Assembly: GCA_030762935.1 (NCBI GenBank)
Contig: CM060880.1
Span: 14,935,001 to 14,999,000, forward strand
DNA from: Hymenopus coronatus
Taxonomy: Eukaryota; Arthropoda; Insecta; Mantodea; Hymenopodidae
Direction: 5' to 3'
DNA: 64,000 bases
The notes beneath the pieces are model-generated. The model did not search any database and was not told the DNA's origin. It saw nothing but the letters and a program-made list of their open reading frames with translations. Every line of letters starts with the position of its first letter. The first letter of the stretch is position 1. Of this stretch, positions 33,798 to 44,475 are shown piece after piece. The translations under genes and the position numbers were made by a program.

Positions 33798-34060
33798 CTC
33801 ACCTGGGGGTCCCGGGGGTCCCGGGTTCGATTCCCGGCTGGGGCGGGGAAGTTTTCTTTAGCCAGAATTATTCCCTATCCACCACAGAGTCTGGAAGTTT
33901 GCATGTGAGTGCGAATGTGTGCGTGTTTGAGTAAAACAAAATGATTTAAAACAACGTAAAAAGTATCTACAGACAACGAATTGTTTCAAGTGGAAAGCCC
34001 CCGATATGATCTTAGATGTTAAAGGGGGCTATATAAATGAAACAAAACAAAACAAAAAAA
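33798..34060 (+). mobile_element. SINE family 4, with 8-bp target duplication
   Basis: B-box-like CCGGGTTCGATTCCCGGCTGG near 33821. A body ends GATCTTAGATGTTAAAGGGGGCTATATAAATGA, then an AACAAAAC-repeat tail. CAATAGCA at 33790-33797 and 34061-34068 is the target duplication. GGGGGTCCCGGGGGTCCC at 33806 is a small internal duplication. Confidence 0.75.
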
Positions 34061-34165
34061 CAATAGCAGCACATATCTCGGAAATGGCTGATAACACAAA
34101 AAGTATTTTAAATAAATAGTGTGCTTAAAAGAGATTAGATGTTTACTTCTCCAGTACTTACGTAC
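34061..34165 (-). mobile_element. Hl1 piece between two SINEs
   Basis: CACATATCTCGGAAATGGCTG matches the Hl1 AATATCTCAAAAACG region. Confidence 0.5.
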
Positions 34166-34396
34166 CATTTTTTTGGTAGTGTTTAACGCCCGCTTTTACC
34201 GCAGGCGATGACACTGATGATACATGAAGATGGAGCCCCGTTGGAATGTAATGACGGGGTAAACCGGAGAACCTGGAGAAAACCCGCCCCTGCGCCGCTT
34301 TGTCCACCACAAATCTCACATAAGGTCGCTTGGGATCGAACCCGGGCCGTCTAGGTGAGAGGCGAGAGGTCTGACCACCTGGCCAAGGCGCGGCGC
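34166..34396 (-). mobile_element. SINE family 3, minus copy
   Basis: Reads on the minus strand GCCGCGCCTTGGCCAGGTGG, B-box-like GCCCGGGTTCGATCCCAAGCG, TTCTCCAGGTTCTCCGGTTT, and ends GTAAAAGCGGGCGTTAAACAC plus a short A run. ACGTAC at 34160-34165 and 34397-34402 may be a target duplication. Confidence 0.8.
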
Positions 34397-34517
34397 ACGT
34401 ACATACCATGTACATAGTAGTTAGAGAAAGTATTGCATTCCAACCATAATTTAAATACCGACATTTCAACGGAAATATATGCTTTGAGGACCCTAATCCG
34501 AAAAAAAAAAAAATATA
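34397..34517 (+). mobile_element. Hl1 5'-terminal fragment
   Basis: ACGTACATACCATGTACATAG..TTAGAGAAAGTATTGCATTCC to an A run (34502-34513). An inverted Hl1 3' end follows directly. Confidence 0.7.
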
Positions 34518-34808
34518 TACTCCATTCACATGGCTTTCTCTTCCTATTCTGCAGCAAGTTACTCTTACAAAAACTTATTCTTCTCTCTACTTCATGCTAA
34601 TCGAGATTAGCATTAGCAGAAATGAATGTATTACAGCTTCTTTTAACATGAAGGTAAATCAGGGAATAAACTAAGCGTTAGTCAAATTCTTTAAAACCTA
34701 TCGCTCTAAGGTACAATCAAAAATCTCTTCTCTTTGCATGACCAGGATAAAAAGTGAATAAAGACTTCCTATTTTGAAAATGTCTAAGTATTGAACATTT
34801 TAATAACT
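34518..34808 (-). mobile_element. Hl1 3'-part fragment
   Basis: CTCCATTCACATGGCTTTCTCTTCC to TAAGTATTGAACATTTTAA. It is truncated where the next + copy begins. Confidence 0.75.
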
Positions 34809-35612
34809 TTTTACTTTCTCTAGCCCCACATGTACAATGTACATAGGGATAGAGAAGTATTGTATTCCACCCAAAAATTCGATACCGAGATTTCACCGGA
34901 AATACATGTTTTAGGACCACCTGTATCCAAGAAAAGCATTGCCAGAAAAAGGTCCGTGTGTGTGTGTCCATGTGTCTGTGAACACGATAACTCAAAAACG
35001 AAAAGTAGCTAAAATACCAAACTTGGTATTTAAGTTTAGTATCTTCCAGGGATGCGACACCAAGATTTTGAGAAAAATCCCCCACCCCAAGCTACCCTTT
35101 ACATGGAACGTTTTTCGAACATTTTGATTTTCTTAAAAATGGCTCTAACTTTTTTGATTAAAGTATCACATATTAAAGATATTTACCTAACAAATAAAAT
35201 GCATATCTTGAATTTTCTGAGAATAGCTTCTAAAGACCTGTTTATTCTGGATGAATTTTGCTTAATTTGGCATAACTAGTAAACCGTAAGAGATAGACAA
35301 AAACTTACTTTACAAAACATTTAGGTCTTGTTAAAATACACAAGTTATGTCATGTATATTTTTCTCGTGGAGCTTACCGTTTTCGAGGTATTCATTGTTA
35401 TTAGCTTCAGTTGTGAAGTACTTATACGTTTCTCAGACGGGAGTGTCCGTTTATCTTTTGTTCTACTCCTGGCCAAGAAAAGAAGCGATTTGTAATGACA
35501 ATCGCATAACGACAGCTTTTAAAACATTTGACTATTGGTTTAGCATGGTGTATTCCCTTATTTTCTTCCTACTTATACGGAACTAAATAATAAGAACAAT
35601 CTTATGTATGAA
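34809..35612 (+). mobile_element. Hl1 repeat, subtype 2, split by the fold-back element
   Basis: 5' hairpin CTTTCTCTAGCCCCACATG..GGGATAGAG. The copy is intact to AACAATCTTATGTATGAA, where the 501-bp insertion begins, and resumes at 36114. Confidence 0.9.
35598..35612 (+). repeat. 15-bp target-site duplication, left
   Basis: AATCTTATGTATGAA, identical to 36114-36128. Confidence 0.9.
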
Positions 35613-36113
35613 AAATAAGAACTATAGCTTTCCTGGCGACGTGTTAATTCAAAATCTTCTCGGGCTTCTAGCCAGGTAATAACTTGGCTTGACACCAACG
35701 TTTCGAAGAAGTGCATCTTCCTCGTCTTCAGGGTGAACTGATGGTTTGAGCTTGCGGAGACTGGTATTTATAAGAGACACCGATGATAAAGAGCCTTAAC
35801 ACCTAATCCTGTACCTGCAGTCTTCCAAGACTTATTTTCTAGCAGGTGCGTGCTCAAACACAAAACATTAGCCGAATAACTGCTATAAATAGTTTTCTAC
35901 GAAGTCCGTGCCCATGTCTCAGTCATCTTAAATACCAGGCCATAATATCTCGCGAACCAATCAGATGTTAGCTTCATCCCAGCTCTTATAAATACCAGTC
36001 TCCGCAAGCTCAAACCATCAGTTCACCCTGAAGACGAGGAAGATGCACTTCTTCGAAACGTTGGTGTCAAGCCAAGTTATTACCTGGCTAGAAGCCCGAG
36101 AAGATTTTGAATT
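35613..36113. mobile_element. 501-bp fold-back element with 133-bp perfect arms
   Basis: It lies between exact 15-bp target duplications inside an Hl1 copy. The right arm (35983-36115) is the exact reverse complement of the left arm (35644-35776) by base-by-base reading. The spacer is 206 bp. Each arm carries, on opposite strands, CCTGAAGACGAGGAAG..CTTCTTCGAAACGTTGG, a motif string like those in pseudo-LTRs of Penelope-like retroelements, some of which hold hammerhead ribozymes (known). A long target duplication also suits target-primed retroposition. No protein is encoded, so it is non-autonomous or 5'-truncated. Class assignment is inference. Confidence 0.75.
35644..35776 (-). repeat. Left arm of 133-bp perfect inverted repeat
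   Basis: Reverse complement of 35983-36115 with no mismatch seen. Outer end TTAATTC, inner end ATAAGAG. Confidence 0.9.
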
Positions 36114-36115
36114 AA
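35983..36115 (+). repeat. Right arm of 133-bp perfect inverted repeat
   Basis: Starts CTCTTATAAATACCAG and ends TTTTGAATTAA. The last 2 bp overlap the target duplication. The hammerhead-like core is at about 36030-36070 on +. Confidence 0.9.
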
Positions 36116-36173
36116 TCTTATGTATGAAGTTTGTAGAACAGCTAGAGAAAGTCATGCGAGTGTAACGCATCAA
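36114..36173 (+). mobile_element. Hl1 repeat, 3' end after the fold-back element
   Basis: Begins with the duplicated AATCTTATGTATGAA and ends TAGAGAAAGTCATGCGAGTGTAACGCATC. The hairpin stem is CG-varied on both sides (ATGCG/CGCAT), which keeps the pairing. Confidence 0.9.
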
Positions 36174-36402
36174 ATTTTTTCGTAAATAATTATGTTAAAA
36201 ACATTCTGGACGACTTAAATAACTGCTAAACCGTAAGAAATAAATAAAAACTATTGCACAAAAATGTTTTCGTTAAGACACATAATTTATGCATTATACA
36301 TTTTTTCGTGAAGATAACCGTTTCCAAGGCAATCCTAGTAATAGGTTTCATTCTTAAACTAGTTAAATTTTCCTTAAGCGGGAAGTCAACTTCGTTTTAT
36401 CA
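36174..36402 (+). mobile_element. Hl1 repeat, 5'-truncated, before LINE insertion
   Basis: AACTGCTAAACCGTAAGAAATAA to GGGAAGTCAACTTCG. It continues at 37263 after the LINE. Confidence 0.8.
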
Positions 36403-37262
36403 TTTTTTTTTTTCATTTTTATTTTGTCTAAAAGTACTATACAGGCATTGACAACGTCTGTTGAAAGCAGTACAATAACCTTGTCATAATAAATTACAAA
36501 ACAAGATCACAAGATTTATCATTAAAATATTCATGTATAGAATAAAAGGATGTTTGACTAACCATATACATATCCTGGACATAAAATTCTGCATGTTTAA
36601 GCATTTAACACTATCAGGCAAGTTATTATACAACTTAATACCTAAGTACTTATAACTATTCTGAGATTTTGTTAGTCGATAGTATGGAATGTTTACATTG
36701 GACCTGTATCTAGTACTATAACTATGAATATCCATCCTCAAAACATGTCTATGACGAGAGGCATGTATAAATACTAAATTATCTAAAATATAAAGATTAT
36801 AAATAGTTAAAATGCCTAACTCAATAAATAGGGGTCTACATGGGGTTACATAGGAACTTTTTTTAATTATCCTAATAATTTTCTTTTGAAGACAAAAAAT
36901 TTCATTTACTGTGTTAGCACCACCCTACAAAATTAGGCCATATCTGATTACAGATTCAAAGAAAACAAAATACATACTTCTCACGTATTCAATTGGAATA
37001 GAATCTCTCAAATTACGAATTAAAAATATAATGCTAGACAGTCTTTTTTTTAAATATTCAATATGGGTGGTCCACGATAATTGGTTATCAATATATACAC
37101 CTAAGAATTTAGTACTTGTCTGATATTGTAATGCTAAGTTGTCTGATATCCTTTTTAAAGTGAACAAAACAGAGATAGTCTTGAATTTATTTAAAAATAA
37201 ACTATTAGCTTCAAACCATTCCGAAGCTTTAGACATTATGGCTTTATATTGATTATTCAATT
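36403..37262 (-). pseudogene. 5'-truncated LINE (family A), reverse-transcriptase C-terminal half
   Basis: The minus strand encodes, from about residue 1 of the fragment, KASEWFEANSLFLNKFKT, then FLGVYIDNQLSWTTHI, then VIRYGLIL. A TAG replaces the usual Trp, and the same frame continues GGANTVNEIFCLQKK..TPCRPLF..YSTRYRSN..YLGIKLYNNLPD to a stop at about 36484. These are the palm/thumb end and C-terminal region of a Jockey/CR1-type ORF2 (known motif order). The YADD box and everything upstream are missing. The T run at 36403-36413 is the poly-A tail. Only one nonsense codon in about 260 codons indicates a fairly recent insertion into Hl1. Confidence 0.8.
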
Positions 37263-37508
37263 CTTTTGTTTTACTCCCGGAATGTAAAAGAGATCCGAAT
37301 TTCAATTGTTTCATATAGCCACCAGCTTTTAAAAAAAATTGACAATCGCTTTAGCCTAGTGTATCCCCTTATTTCCTTTCTAGTTATAAAGAAGCAAGTA
37401 ATAAGACAATTTCTGTTAATATTATCTTGATTAGCATGAAGTAGATAAAAGAAAGTTTGTTTGTGGGAGAGCTACAGAAAGTCAAGAGAATGGAACACAT
37501 TATATTTT
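37263..37508 (+). mobile_element. Hl1 repeat, continuation after LINE
   Basis: Resumes CTTTTGTTTTACTCCCGG and ends GAATGGAACACATTATA. The inverted repeat is altered (CTACAGAAAGTCAAG). Confidence 0.8.
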
Positions 37509-37949
37509 GTTAAACTGAGCTTGGAATAATATCAAAACTATAATTGTTAGAAGAAGCAGATTTAGAATATTGAGGAGTTGCGGAGCGGCAAGGTTCCGCG
37601 GAACGCCCTGTGAGGAACCTGTTCCGCAGGTATATTGACTGTTTACTACCAGTGACTTAGTGACACTGGCGGAAGGCCCAGTGGGCGTCATTATGCAGAC
37701 TTATTACCTCCCGTTTATTGCAGATCGCCACATCCACTTAATTACCATGAGAACGGACGGCTACGTCGGTCCGTACGTGGGAATAGAGCCACAATACTTC
37801 CTTCTGTTTCCGGACCCTTTACTTTAAACTCGCAGCTCCCATTCTTCGTGCATTTCATTTTATCTTTAAGAGTGCACTTGATCAAAACTAGAGCGAATTC
37901 CCTCAATCCTATGTCTTATTAGATACCAATAGCAGTTAGAGGAAATGCC
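37509..37949. other. Single-copy spacer
   Basis: Contains two small palindromes, GTTCCGCGGAAC (about 37595) and CCAGTG..CACTGG (about 37649-37669). No gene recognised. Confidence 0.4.
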
Positions 37950-38033
37950 TACCTATTGTATTCCACCCAAAATATCAATGTCGAGATGTCACCGAAAATA
38001 TATGTTTTCTTCTAAATCATAAAAAAAAAAAAA
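37950..38033 (+). mobile_element. Hl1 5'-terminal fragment
   Basis: CCTATTGTATTCCACCCAAAATATC..AAATATATGTTTTC, ending in an A run (38021-38038) that joins an inverted copy. Confidence 0.65.
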
Positions 38034-38837
38034 AAAAATCTGATGTGTTCCATTCACATGACTTTCTCTACATCTCTACAATAAATTATTGTTAACATGT
38101 TTATTCTTCTATTTACCTAATGTTAATCGAGAAAATATTAACAGAAGTATTATTTCTTGGTTCCTTGTAAGTAGAAGCGAAATAACGGAGTACCATAGGT
38201 TAAAGTGATAGTCAAAAGCTGGTTGCTATGTGACTGAGGTTCCTTTGTTTGTACGAACAGGAGTTGACAAATTCCTATATGAGAAAAGTATACGTTTTTT
38301 AAAGCTGAAACCAATAACAAGGAATATCTCAAAAACGGTCAACTACGAAAAAAATGTATATAACATAAATTGTGTGATTTAACGTGCTCTACATGTTTAT
38401 TTAAGTAAGTTTTTGCCTATCTCTTGAGGTTATCCTGTTATGCAAACTTCCGCAAAATTCATCCAGAATAAACATGTCTTCAGAGGCTGTTCCCAGAAAA
38501 TTCAAGATATATATTTTATTTATCATGCAAATATCTTAAATATAAGAAACGTTATTCAAAATCGTTAGCCATTGTTAAGAAAATCAAAATTTTCGAAATT
38601 TTTTCCATGTAAAGGGAGGTCTGTGATGGGGGGATTTTCTTAAAAATCTTCGTGTCGTATCCTTGGAAGATACAAAACCTAAATACCAAGTTTGGTATTT
38701 AATGGTCTTTTCGTTTTTGAGCTCTGTTGCTCACAGACACAACAGACATTTTTCTAAAAATGCTTATTTGGATTCAGGGGGTCTCAAAACATGTATTTCC
38801 GGTGAAATCTCGGTATCGAATTTTTGGTTGCAATACA
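38034..38837 (-). mobile_element. Hl1 repeat, lacking the palindrome
   Basis: GATGTGTTCCATTCACATG to ATTTTTGGTTGCAATACA. It meets a + copy that also lacks its palindrome, giving a head-to-head join. Confidence 0.85.
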
Positions 38838-39107
38838 AGGTATTGCATTCCACTCACAAATTCGATACCGTTATTGCACCGTAAATATACGTTTTAGGGT
38901 CTCCTGTGTTTAAAAAAAAGCATTTTAGAAAAAGGTCTTGTTCTATGAACACAATAACTCAAAAACGAAAAGTCTGTAAAATACCAAACTTGGTATTTAA
39001 GTTCAGTATCTTCCAAGGAATAGACACGAAAATTTTGAGGAAAAACCTCCCACCACAGACTACGCTTTACGTGGAAAACATTTCAAAAAATCTGATTTTC
39101 TCAAAAC
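38838..39107 (+). mobile_element. Hl1 5' third, joined head-to-head
   Basis: AGGTATTGCATTCCACTCAC to TTTCTCAAAACG. The TG tract is lost. Confidence 0.8.
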
Positions 39108-39372
39108 GTTTACATATAAAGGGTAGTCTGTGATAGGAGGGCTCTTGGAAGATACTAAACTTAAATAACAAGTTTGGTATTTAAGGGTCTTTTCGTTTCT
39201 GAGCTATGCTGTCCATGGACACACATAGGGACCTATTTTCTAAAATTTCTTTTCGGATTCAGGGGACCTCAAAGCGTATATTTGTGGTGAAATTTCGGCA
39301 TTGAATTTCTGGGTGGAATGCAGTACCTTCCCTATCCATTATGTAAATTGTACAAGTGGGCTAGAGAAAGTA
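39108..39372 (-). mobile_element. Hl1 5' third, inverted
   Basis: TTTACATATAAAGGGTAGTCTGTG to GTGGGCTAGAGAAAGTAA. 5' hairpin of the TAGCCC type. Confidence 0.8.
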
Positions 39373-39697
39373 ATAAGTTTTGTAAGAATATTTGGCAGAA
39401 GAATGAAGAGAGATGGGGATGTGAATGTAAGAGATCCAATTAGGAGGTTGGTGGGGCAGCTGTGGACTAGTGCTGCTCCTATTCTTGTCTGAATTAGTAG
39501 GTGATGTCACGGAATCTATTTCCGTAACCTGCAACGTTGCACCAGCTGGATGCATTTCACAATCTACCTTTGTTAAATTCCGTTTCGACCCCTGGTGGGT
39601 CCGTCACCCGTGTTGCATTTAAAGTCGCGGTACAGCGCATTTCTTGCTTTGCTGCGGAGATGGCTTTTCAAAGCCGGTAATAAAATTATCTTTTGTT
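39373..39697. other. Single-copy spacer
   Basis: G-rich patch at 39440-39480. The small minus frame 39361-39555 has no recognised motif. Confidence 0.4.
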
Positions 39698-40523
39698 TTT
39701 TACTTTCTCTACACGTACTATGTACATAGTGTATAGAGAAGGTATTGCACTCCACCAAAAAATTCGATACCGAGATTTCACCGGAAATATATGTTTTAGG
39801 GTCTGGTGTATCCAAAAAGGTCCGTGAGAATGTGTCTGTGAACACGATAACTCAAAAACGAAAAGTCGGTAAAATGCCAAACTTGGTTTTTTAAGTTTAG
39901 TATCTTCTAGGGATGCGACACGAAGATTTTGAGAAAAATCCCCCCACCCCAAACTACCCTTTACATGGAACCTTTTTCGAAAATTTTGATTTTCTAAAAA
40001 ATGGCTCTAACGATTTTGATTAAAATAGCGTATATTAAAGATATTTACCTGACAAATAAAATGTATATCTTGAATTTTCTGGGAATAGCCTCTGAAGACT
40101 ACTTTATTCTGGGCAAATTTTACGTAATTTTGCATAACTGCTAAACCGTAAGAAATGGGCAAACACTTACCACACAAAAAAGTAGAGCACATTAAAACAC
40201 ACAAATCATGCTGTATACAGTTTTTTCGTGAAGTTGATCTTTTTTAGATATTCCTTGTTTTTGGTTTCAGCTTTAAAAAACTTATACTTTTCTCCTGTCC
40301 ATACAAACAAAGGAACTTCAGTCACATAGTAACCAGCTTTTGACTATAACTTTAACCTATGGTACTCCCTTATTTAGCTTCTACTTACAAGGAAGCAAGT
40401 AATAAGACTGTTTCTGCTAATTTTTTCTCGATTAGCACGAAGTAAATAGAAGCATAATCCTTTTAGCTGTAACTTTTTATAGAGATGTAGAGAAAGTCAT
40501 GTGATTGTAACACAACATATTTT
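39698..40523 (+). mobile_element. Hl1 repeat, full-length copy
   Basis: Palindrome at 39702-39745. TG tract reduced to GAGAATGTGTCTGTG. Ends CATGTGATTGTAACACAACATA. Confidence 0.9.
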
Positions 40524-40613
40524 TCTGATATTTACCTAGAGGAAGTGTTGTATTCTATCCAGAATTCGATACCGAGATTCCACCAGAAATACACGTTTTG
40601 AATGCCCTTAATG
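40524..40613 (+). mobile_element. Hl1 5'-terminal fragment
   Basis: CCTAGAGGAAGTGTTGTATTC to GTTTTGAATGCCCTTAAT. An inverted copy follows directly. Confidence 0.75.
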
Positions 40614-41344
40614 AATATCTGATGTTCCATTCATATGACTTTCTTTACATCCTATTGTCACAAAAGCTATTTCTTTATCTACATCGTGGTAATCGAGATA
40701 AACATTAGCAGAACTTTATTACTTAGTTCCTTATAAGTAGAATGGAACTAAGGGAATGCACTAGACTAAAGTGATAGTCAAATGTTTTAAAAGCTGTCGT
40801 TAGGCGATTGTCATTACGAATCGTTCTTTGCTTGGCCAGGAGTAGAACAAAAGAAAAACGGACACTTCCGTCTGAGGAAAGTATAAGTACTTCACAATTG
40901 AAACTAATAACAAGGAATACCTCGGAAATGGTAAGCTCCACGAAAAAAAAAATGTATATGATATAATTTGTGTATTTTAACAAGATCCATATTTGTTGTA
41001 TTGTAAGTTTTTGTCTATCTCTTACGGTTTACTAGTTAAGCCAAATTAAGCGAAATTCATCCAGAATAAACAGGTCTTTAGAAGCTATTCCCAGAACATT
41101 TAAGGTATTCACTTTATTTGTGATATAAATGGCTTTAATACCTGTGTGATATTTTAATCAAAATCATTAGAGCCATTTTTAAGAAAAACAACTTTTTCGA
41201 AAATTGTTCCATGTAAAGGGTAGCTAGGGGTGGGGGGATTTTCTTGAGAATCTCCGAGTCGCATCCTTGGAAGATACCAAACATAAATACCAAGTTTGAT
41301 ATTTAACCGTGTATTTTGACCTATGCTGTCCATCCACCACACAT

Positions 41345-41388
<44 letters not shown>

Positions 41389-41535
41389 GGACCTATTTAT
41401 GAAAATGCTATTTCTGGATTCAGGGGGTCCTAAAGCATATATTTCCGGTGTAATCTCGACGTCGAATATTTGGGTGAAATACAATACTTCTCTATCCCTA
41501 TGTACATTGTACATACGGGGCTAGAGAAGGTAAAA
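40614..41535 (-). mobile_element. Hl1 repeat, full-length copy
   Basis: ATCTGATGTTCCATTCATATG to ACGGGGCTAGAGAAGG. AC tract at 41349-41384. Confidence 0.9.
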
Positions 41536-41861
41536 TATATACCTCGGGCAAGCAGTTAGTTTAAATATAAAATAGAATTTCATGGTTTTATTTAAAGTGA
41601 AAATAAAATGTTAATTTGAAACACTGCTGACAGTTTTATTGTCTGCACTCCCATCACACAGAGGGCAGGTATGGACAGGCGGACATCTGGGTCAGAACTG
41701 CCGCGCATTTGTTATGACAGCGAAAGGCGTGTTTTCATTCAATTTCACCAAATAAACAAACATCACGTTTATTTTACTCAGCATTCACGACTTCTCTTTT
41801 AAAGTCAAATTTATTTGAAGCGCGTACAGTGATGTAAAAAAAAAAAAAAAAAAAAAAAAAG
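41536..41861. other. Single-copy spacer ending in a long A run
   Basis: The A run at 41837-41861 may be the tail of an unrecognised retroposed sequence. No gene seen. Confidence 0.4.
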
Positions 41862-42722
41862 CCAATGTATAGAGAAGGTATTGTATTGTACCCAAACATT
41901 GGATATCTAGATCTCACCAGAAATACATGTTTTGTGTCACCATGAATAAAAAAAAACATTTTTGGAAAAAGGTCCGTGTTTGTGCCTGTCTGTCTGTGTA
42001 CACACACGTGTGAGGACAGCATAGCTCAAAAACGAAAAGACCGTTGAATACCAAACTTGGTATTTAAGTTCAGTATTTTCCAAGGATGCGACACAAAGAT
42101 TTTCATGAAAATTCCCCACCCCCAACTACCCTTTACATGGAACTTTTTTCGAAAATATTTATTTTCTCAAAAATGACTCCAAAGATGTTTATTAAATTAT
42201 CGTATATTAAAAATGTTTACCTGACAAATAAAATGTATATCTTAAATTTTCTTGGAATATCCTCTAAAGACTACTTTATTCTGGATGACTTTTACGAAAT
42301 TTTGCATAACTGCTAAACCGTAAGAAATGGACAAAAACTTACCAAACAATACATGTAGAGCACACTAAAATACACAATTTATGTTATATACGTTTTTTTT
42401 CGTGGAGTTGATCATTTTTTTTTTAGATATTCCTTAATATTGGTTTCAGCTTTAAAAAACTTAAGACTTTTCCCATACAGGGATTTGTCAACTTCTGCCC
42501 ATACAAACAAAGGAACTTCAGTCACATAGCAACCAGCTTTTGACTATCACTTTAACATATAGTACTCTTATTTGGCTTCTACGTACAAGGAAGCAAGTAA
42601 TAAGACTATTTCTGCTATTCTTTTCTGGGTTAGCATGAAGTAAATAGAAGCACAAGCTTTTTAACAATAATTTGGATCGGAGATATAGAGAAAGACATGT
42701 GAATGGAATACATCAGATTTTT
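41862..42722 (+). mobile_element. Hl1 repeat, palindrome half lost
   Basis: Starts CCAATGTATAGAGAAGGTATTG and ends CATGTGAATGGAATACATCAGA. The TG tract contains TGCCTGTCTGTCTGTGTACACAC. Confidence 0.88.
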
Positions 42723-42965
42723 TTACCCACATCATGCTAACTACATATACCCAAGGTGGCGGGTTTTAACCCGTTGGAGGACAATGGATTTTTCGGGCGT
42801 AAAAATCCTTAGCATGGCTTCCTTCGAAAGGGAAGTAAAGCCGTTGGTCCAGTGTCGTAGATTTACAGCACGTAAAAGAACCTTAATATAGAATGGTAGG
42901 CTGATAAGCACAGTAGTTACAGAGCATCCATAAATAAAACTCAATTTCCATTTCCATTTCTATCT
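42723..42965 (+). mobile_element. Probable SINE (family 5) with TTTCCA-type tail
   Basis: CAAGGTGGCGGGTTTTAACCCG, CAGTGTCGTAGATTTACAGCACGTAAAAGAACC and the tail AATTTCCATTTCCATTTC. It resembles remembered invertebrate SINE 3' parts. The tRNA-like head is not convincing, so the class is tentative. Confidence 0.45.
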
Positions 42966-43336
42966 ACTAGGTACACTATAGAGAAGCTAATAAGGGAAAG
43001 AACTGCTACGTTGTGTCAAATATGACAAGTGACTGGCGTCACTGCAATGGGTTCAGCATTCGTGCTGTAAAGTTGGCAGTTCTGAAACCGACCAACAGAG
43101 TTGTAGAATATGGCGCATTGGTTCGATCCGTACCCGAAGGCATCTTTCTGTAGCATATCCAGATTTCCCTTTGTGTTCTATTTTTTCTCTCTGCCTTTTC
43201 TTAGACCACTGCAATACCCGGGGTGTATAAAAAAAACTGTGAATCGCAAGAAAAGAAGGAATGTAAGAACAAAGAGAAATGAAAATAACTCGGCTGTCTA
43301 GACATATACCAACAGTGACTTTCAGAATCTATTCGT
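42966..43336. other. Single-copy spacer
   Basis: A B-box-like GGTTCGATCCGTACCCG at 43121 hints at a decayed tRNA-derived repeat. Nothing else. Confidence 0.35.
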
Positions 43337-43411
43337 CTGATATGTTACATTTAGATGACCTTCTCTGCATATTGTTCTTATGAAAGTTACAATTCTATCG
43401 AATTCATGCTA
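43337..43411 (-). mobile_element. Hl1 3'-end fragment
   Basis: CTGATATGTTACATTTAGATGACCTTCTCTGC to ATTCATGCTAAT. Confidence 0.7.
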
Positions 43412-43516
43412 ATATTTCGAAAATTTTGATTTTCTCAAAAATGGCTCTAACGTTTTTGATTAAAATGTCATATATTAAAGATATGAGAGATTGTCGTATT
43501 TATTTGACAAATAAAA
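43412..43516 (+). mobile_element. Hl1 middle fragment
   Basis: TTTCGAAAATTTTGATTTTCTC to TTTGACAAATAAAA, oriented opposite to the pieces on each side. Confidence 0.75.
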
Positions 43517-43581
43517 TCTGATGTGCTCCAATCGCATGGCTTTCTCTACATCTCTGAAACAACTTATTGTTAATATGCTTA
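43517..43581 (-). mobile_element. Hl1 3'-end fragment
   Basis: TCTGATGTGCTCCAATCGCATGGCTTTCTCTA, 65 bp only. Confidence 0.75.
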
Positions 43582-43720
43582 TTACTTTCTCTATAAGTAC
43601 TATGTACATAGTGTATAGAGAAGGTATTGCACTCCACTCAAAAATTCGATACCGAGATTTCACCGGAAAATTTGTTTTAGGGTCCCCTGTATTAAAAAAA
43701 AGCATTTTCAGAAAAAGGTC

Positions 43721-43754
<34 letters not shown>

Positions 43755-44475
43755 TGTCCATGTGTCCGTTTGTATGTGAACACGATAACTAAAAAAGTCG
43801 ATAAAATGCCAAACTTAGTATTTAAGTTAAGCATCCTCCCGGGATGCGACACATAGATTTTGAAAAAAATTCCCCCCACCCCAAACTACCCTTTACATGG
43901 AAAAATTTTTCGAAAATTTTGATTTTCTCAAAAATTGCTCTAACAATTTTGATTACAATTTCGTATATTAAAGATATTTACCTGACAAATAAACTGTATA
44001 TTTTTAATTTTCTGGGAATAGCCTCTGAACACTACTTTATTCTAGATGAATTTTACGCAATTTTGCATAACTGCTAAACCATAAGAAATAGACAAAAACT
44101 TACAAAAAATGTAGAGCACATTAAAGCACACAATTTATGTTACCTATATACATTTTTTTCATGGAATTGGTCGTTTTTAAGATATTCCTTGTTTTTTGTT
44201 TCAGCTTTGAAAAACATACTTTTCTCATACAGGAATTTGTCAACTCCTGTCCATTCAAACAAAGGAACTTCAGTCACATAGCAACCATCTCTTGCTATCA
44301 CTTTAACCTTTGCTACTCCCTTATTTCGCTTCTACTTACAGGGAAGCAAGTAATAAGACTATTTCTGCTAATTTTTTCTCGATTAGCATGAAATGAATAG
44401 AAGCATAAACTTTTTAACAGTAATTTGTTGCAGAGATGTAGAGAAAGTCATGTGAATGGAACACATCAGATTTTT
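43582..44475 (+). mobile_element. Hl1 repeat, full-length copy
   Basis: Palindrome at 43585-43627. TG tract 43723-43775. Ends ATGTGAATGGAACACATCAGA. Confidence 0.92.

Noticed and set aside
37590..37670. Small palindromes as a structured RNA
   Set aside because: Two short stems without a conserved core or repeated occurrence in the window.
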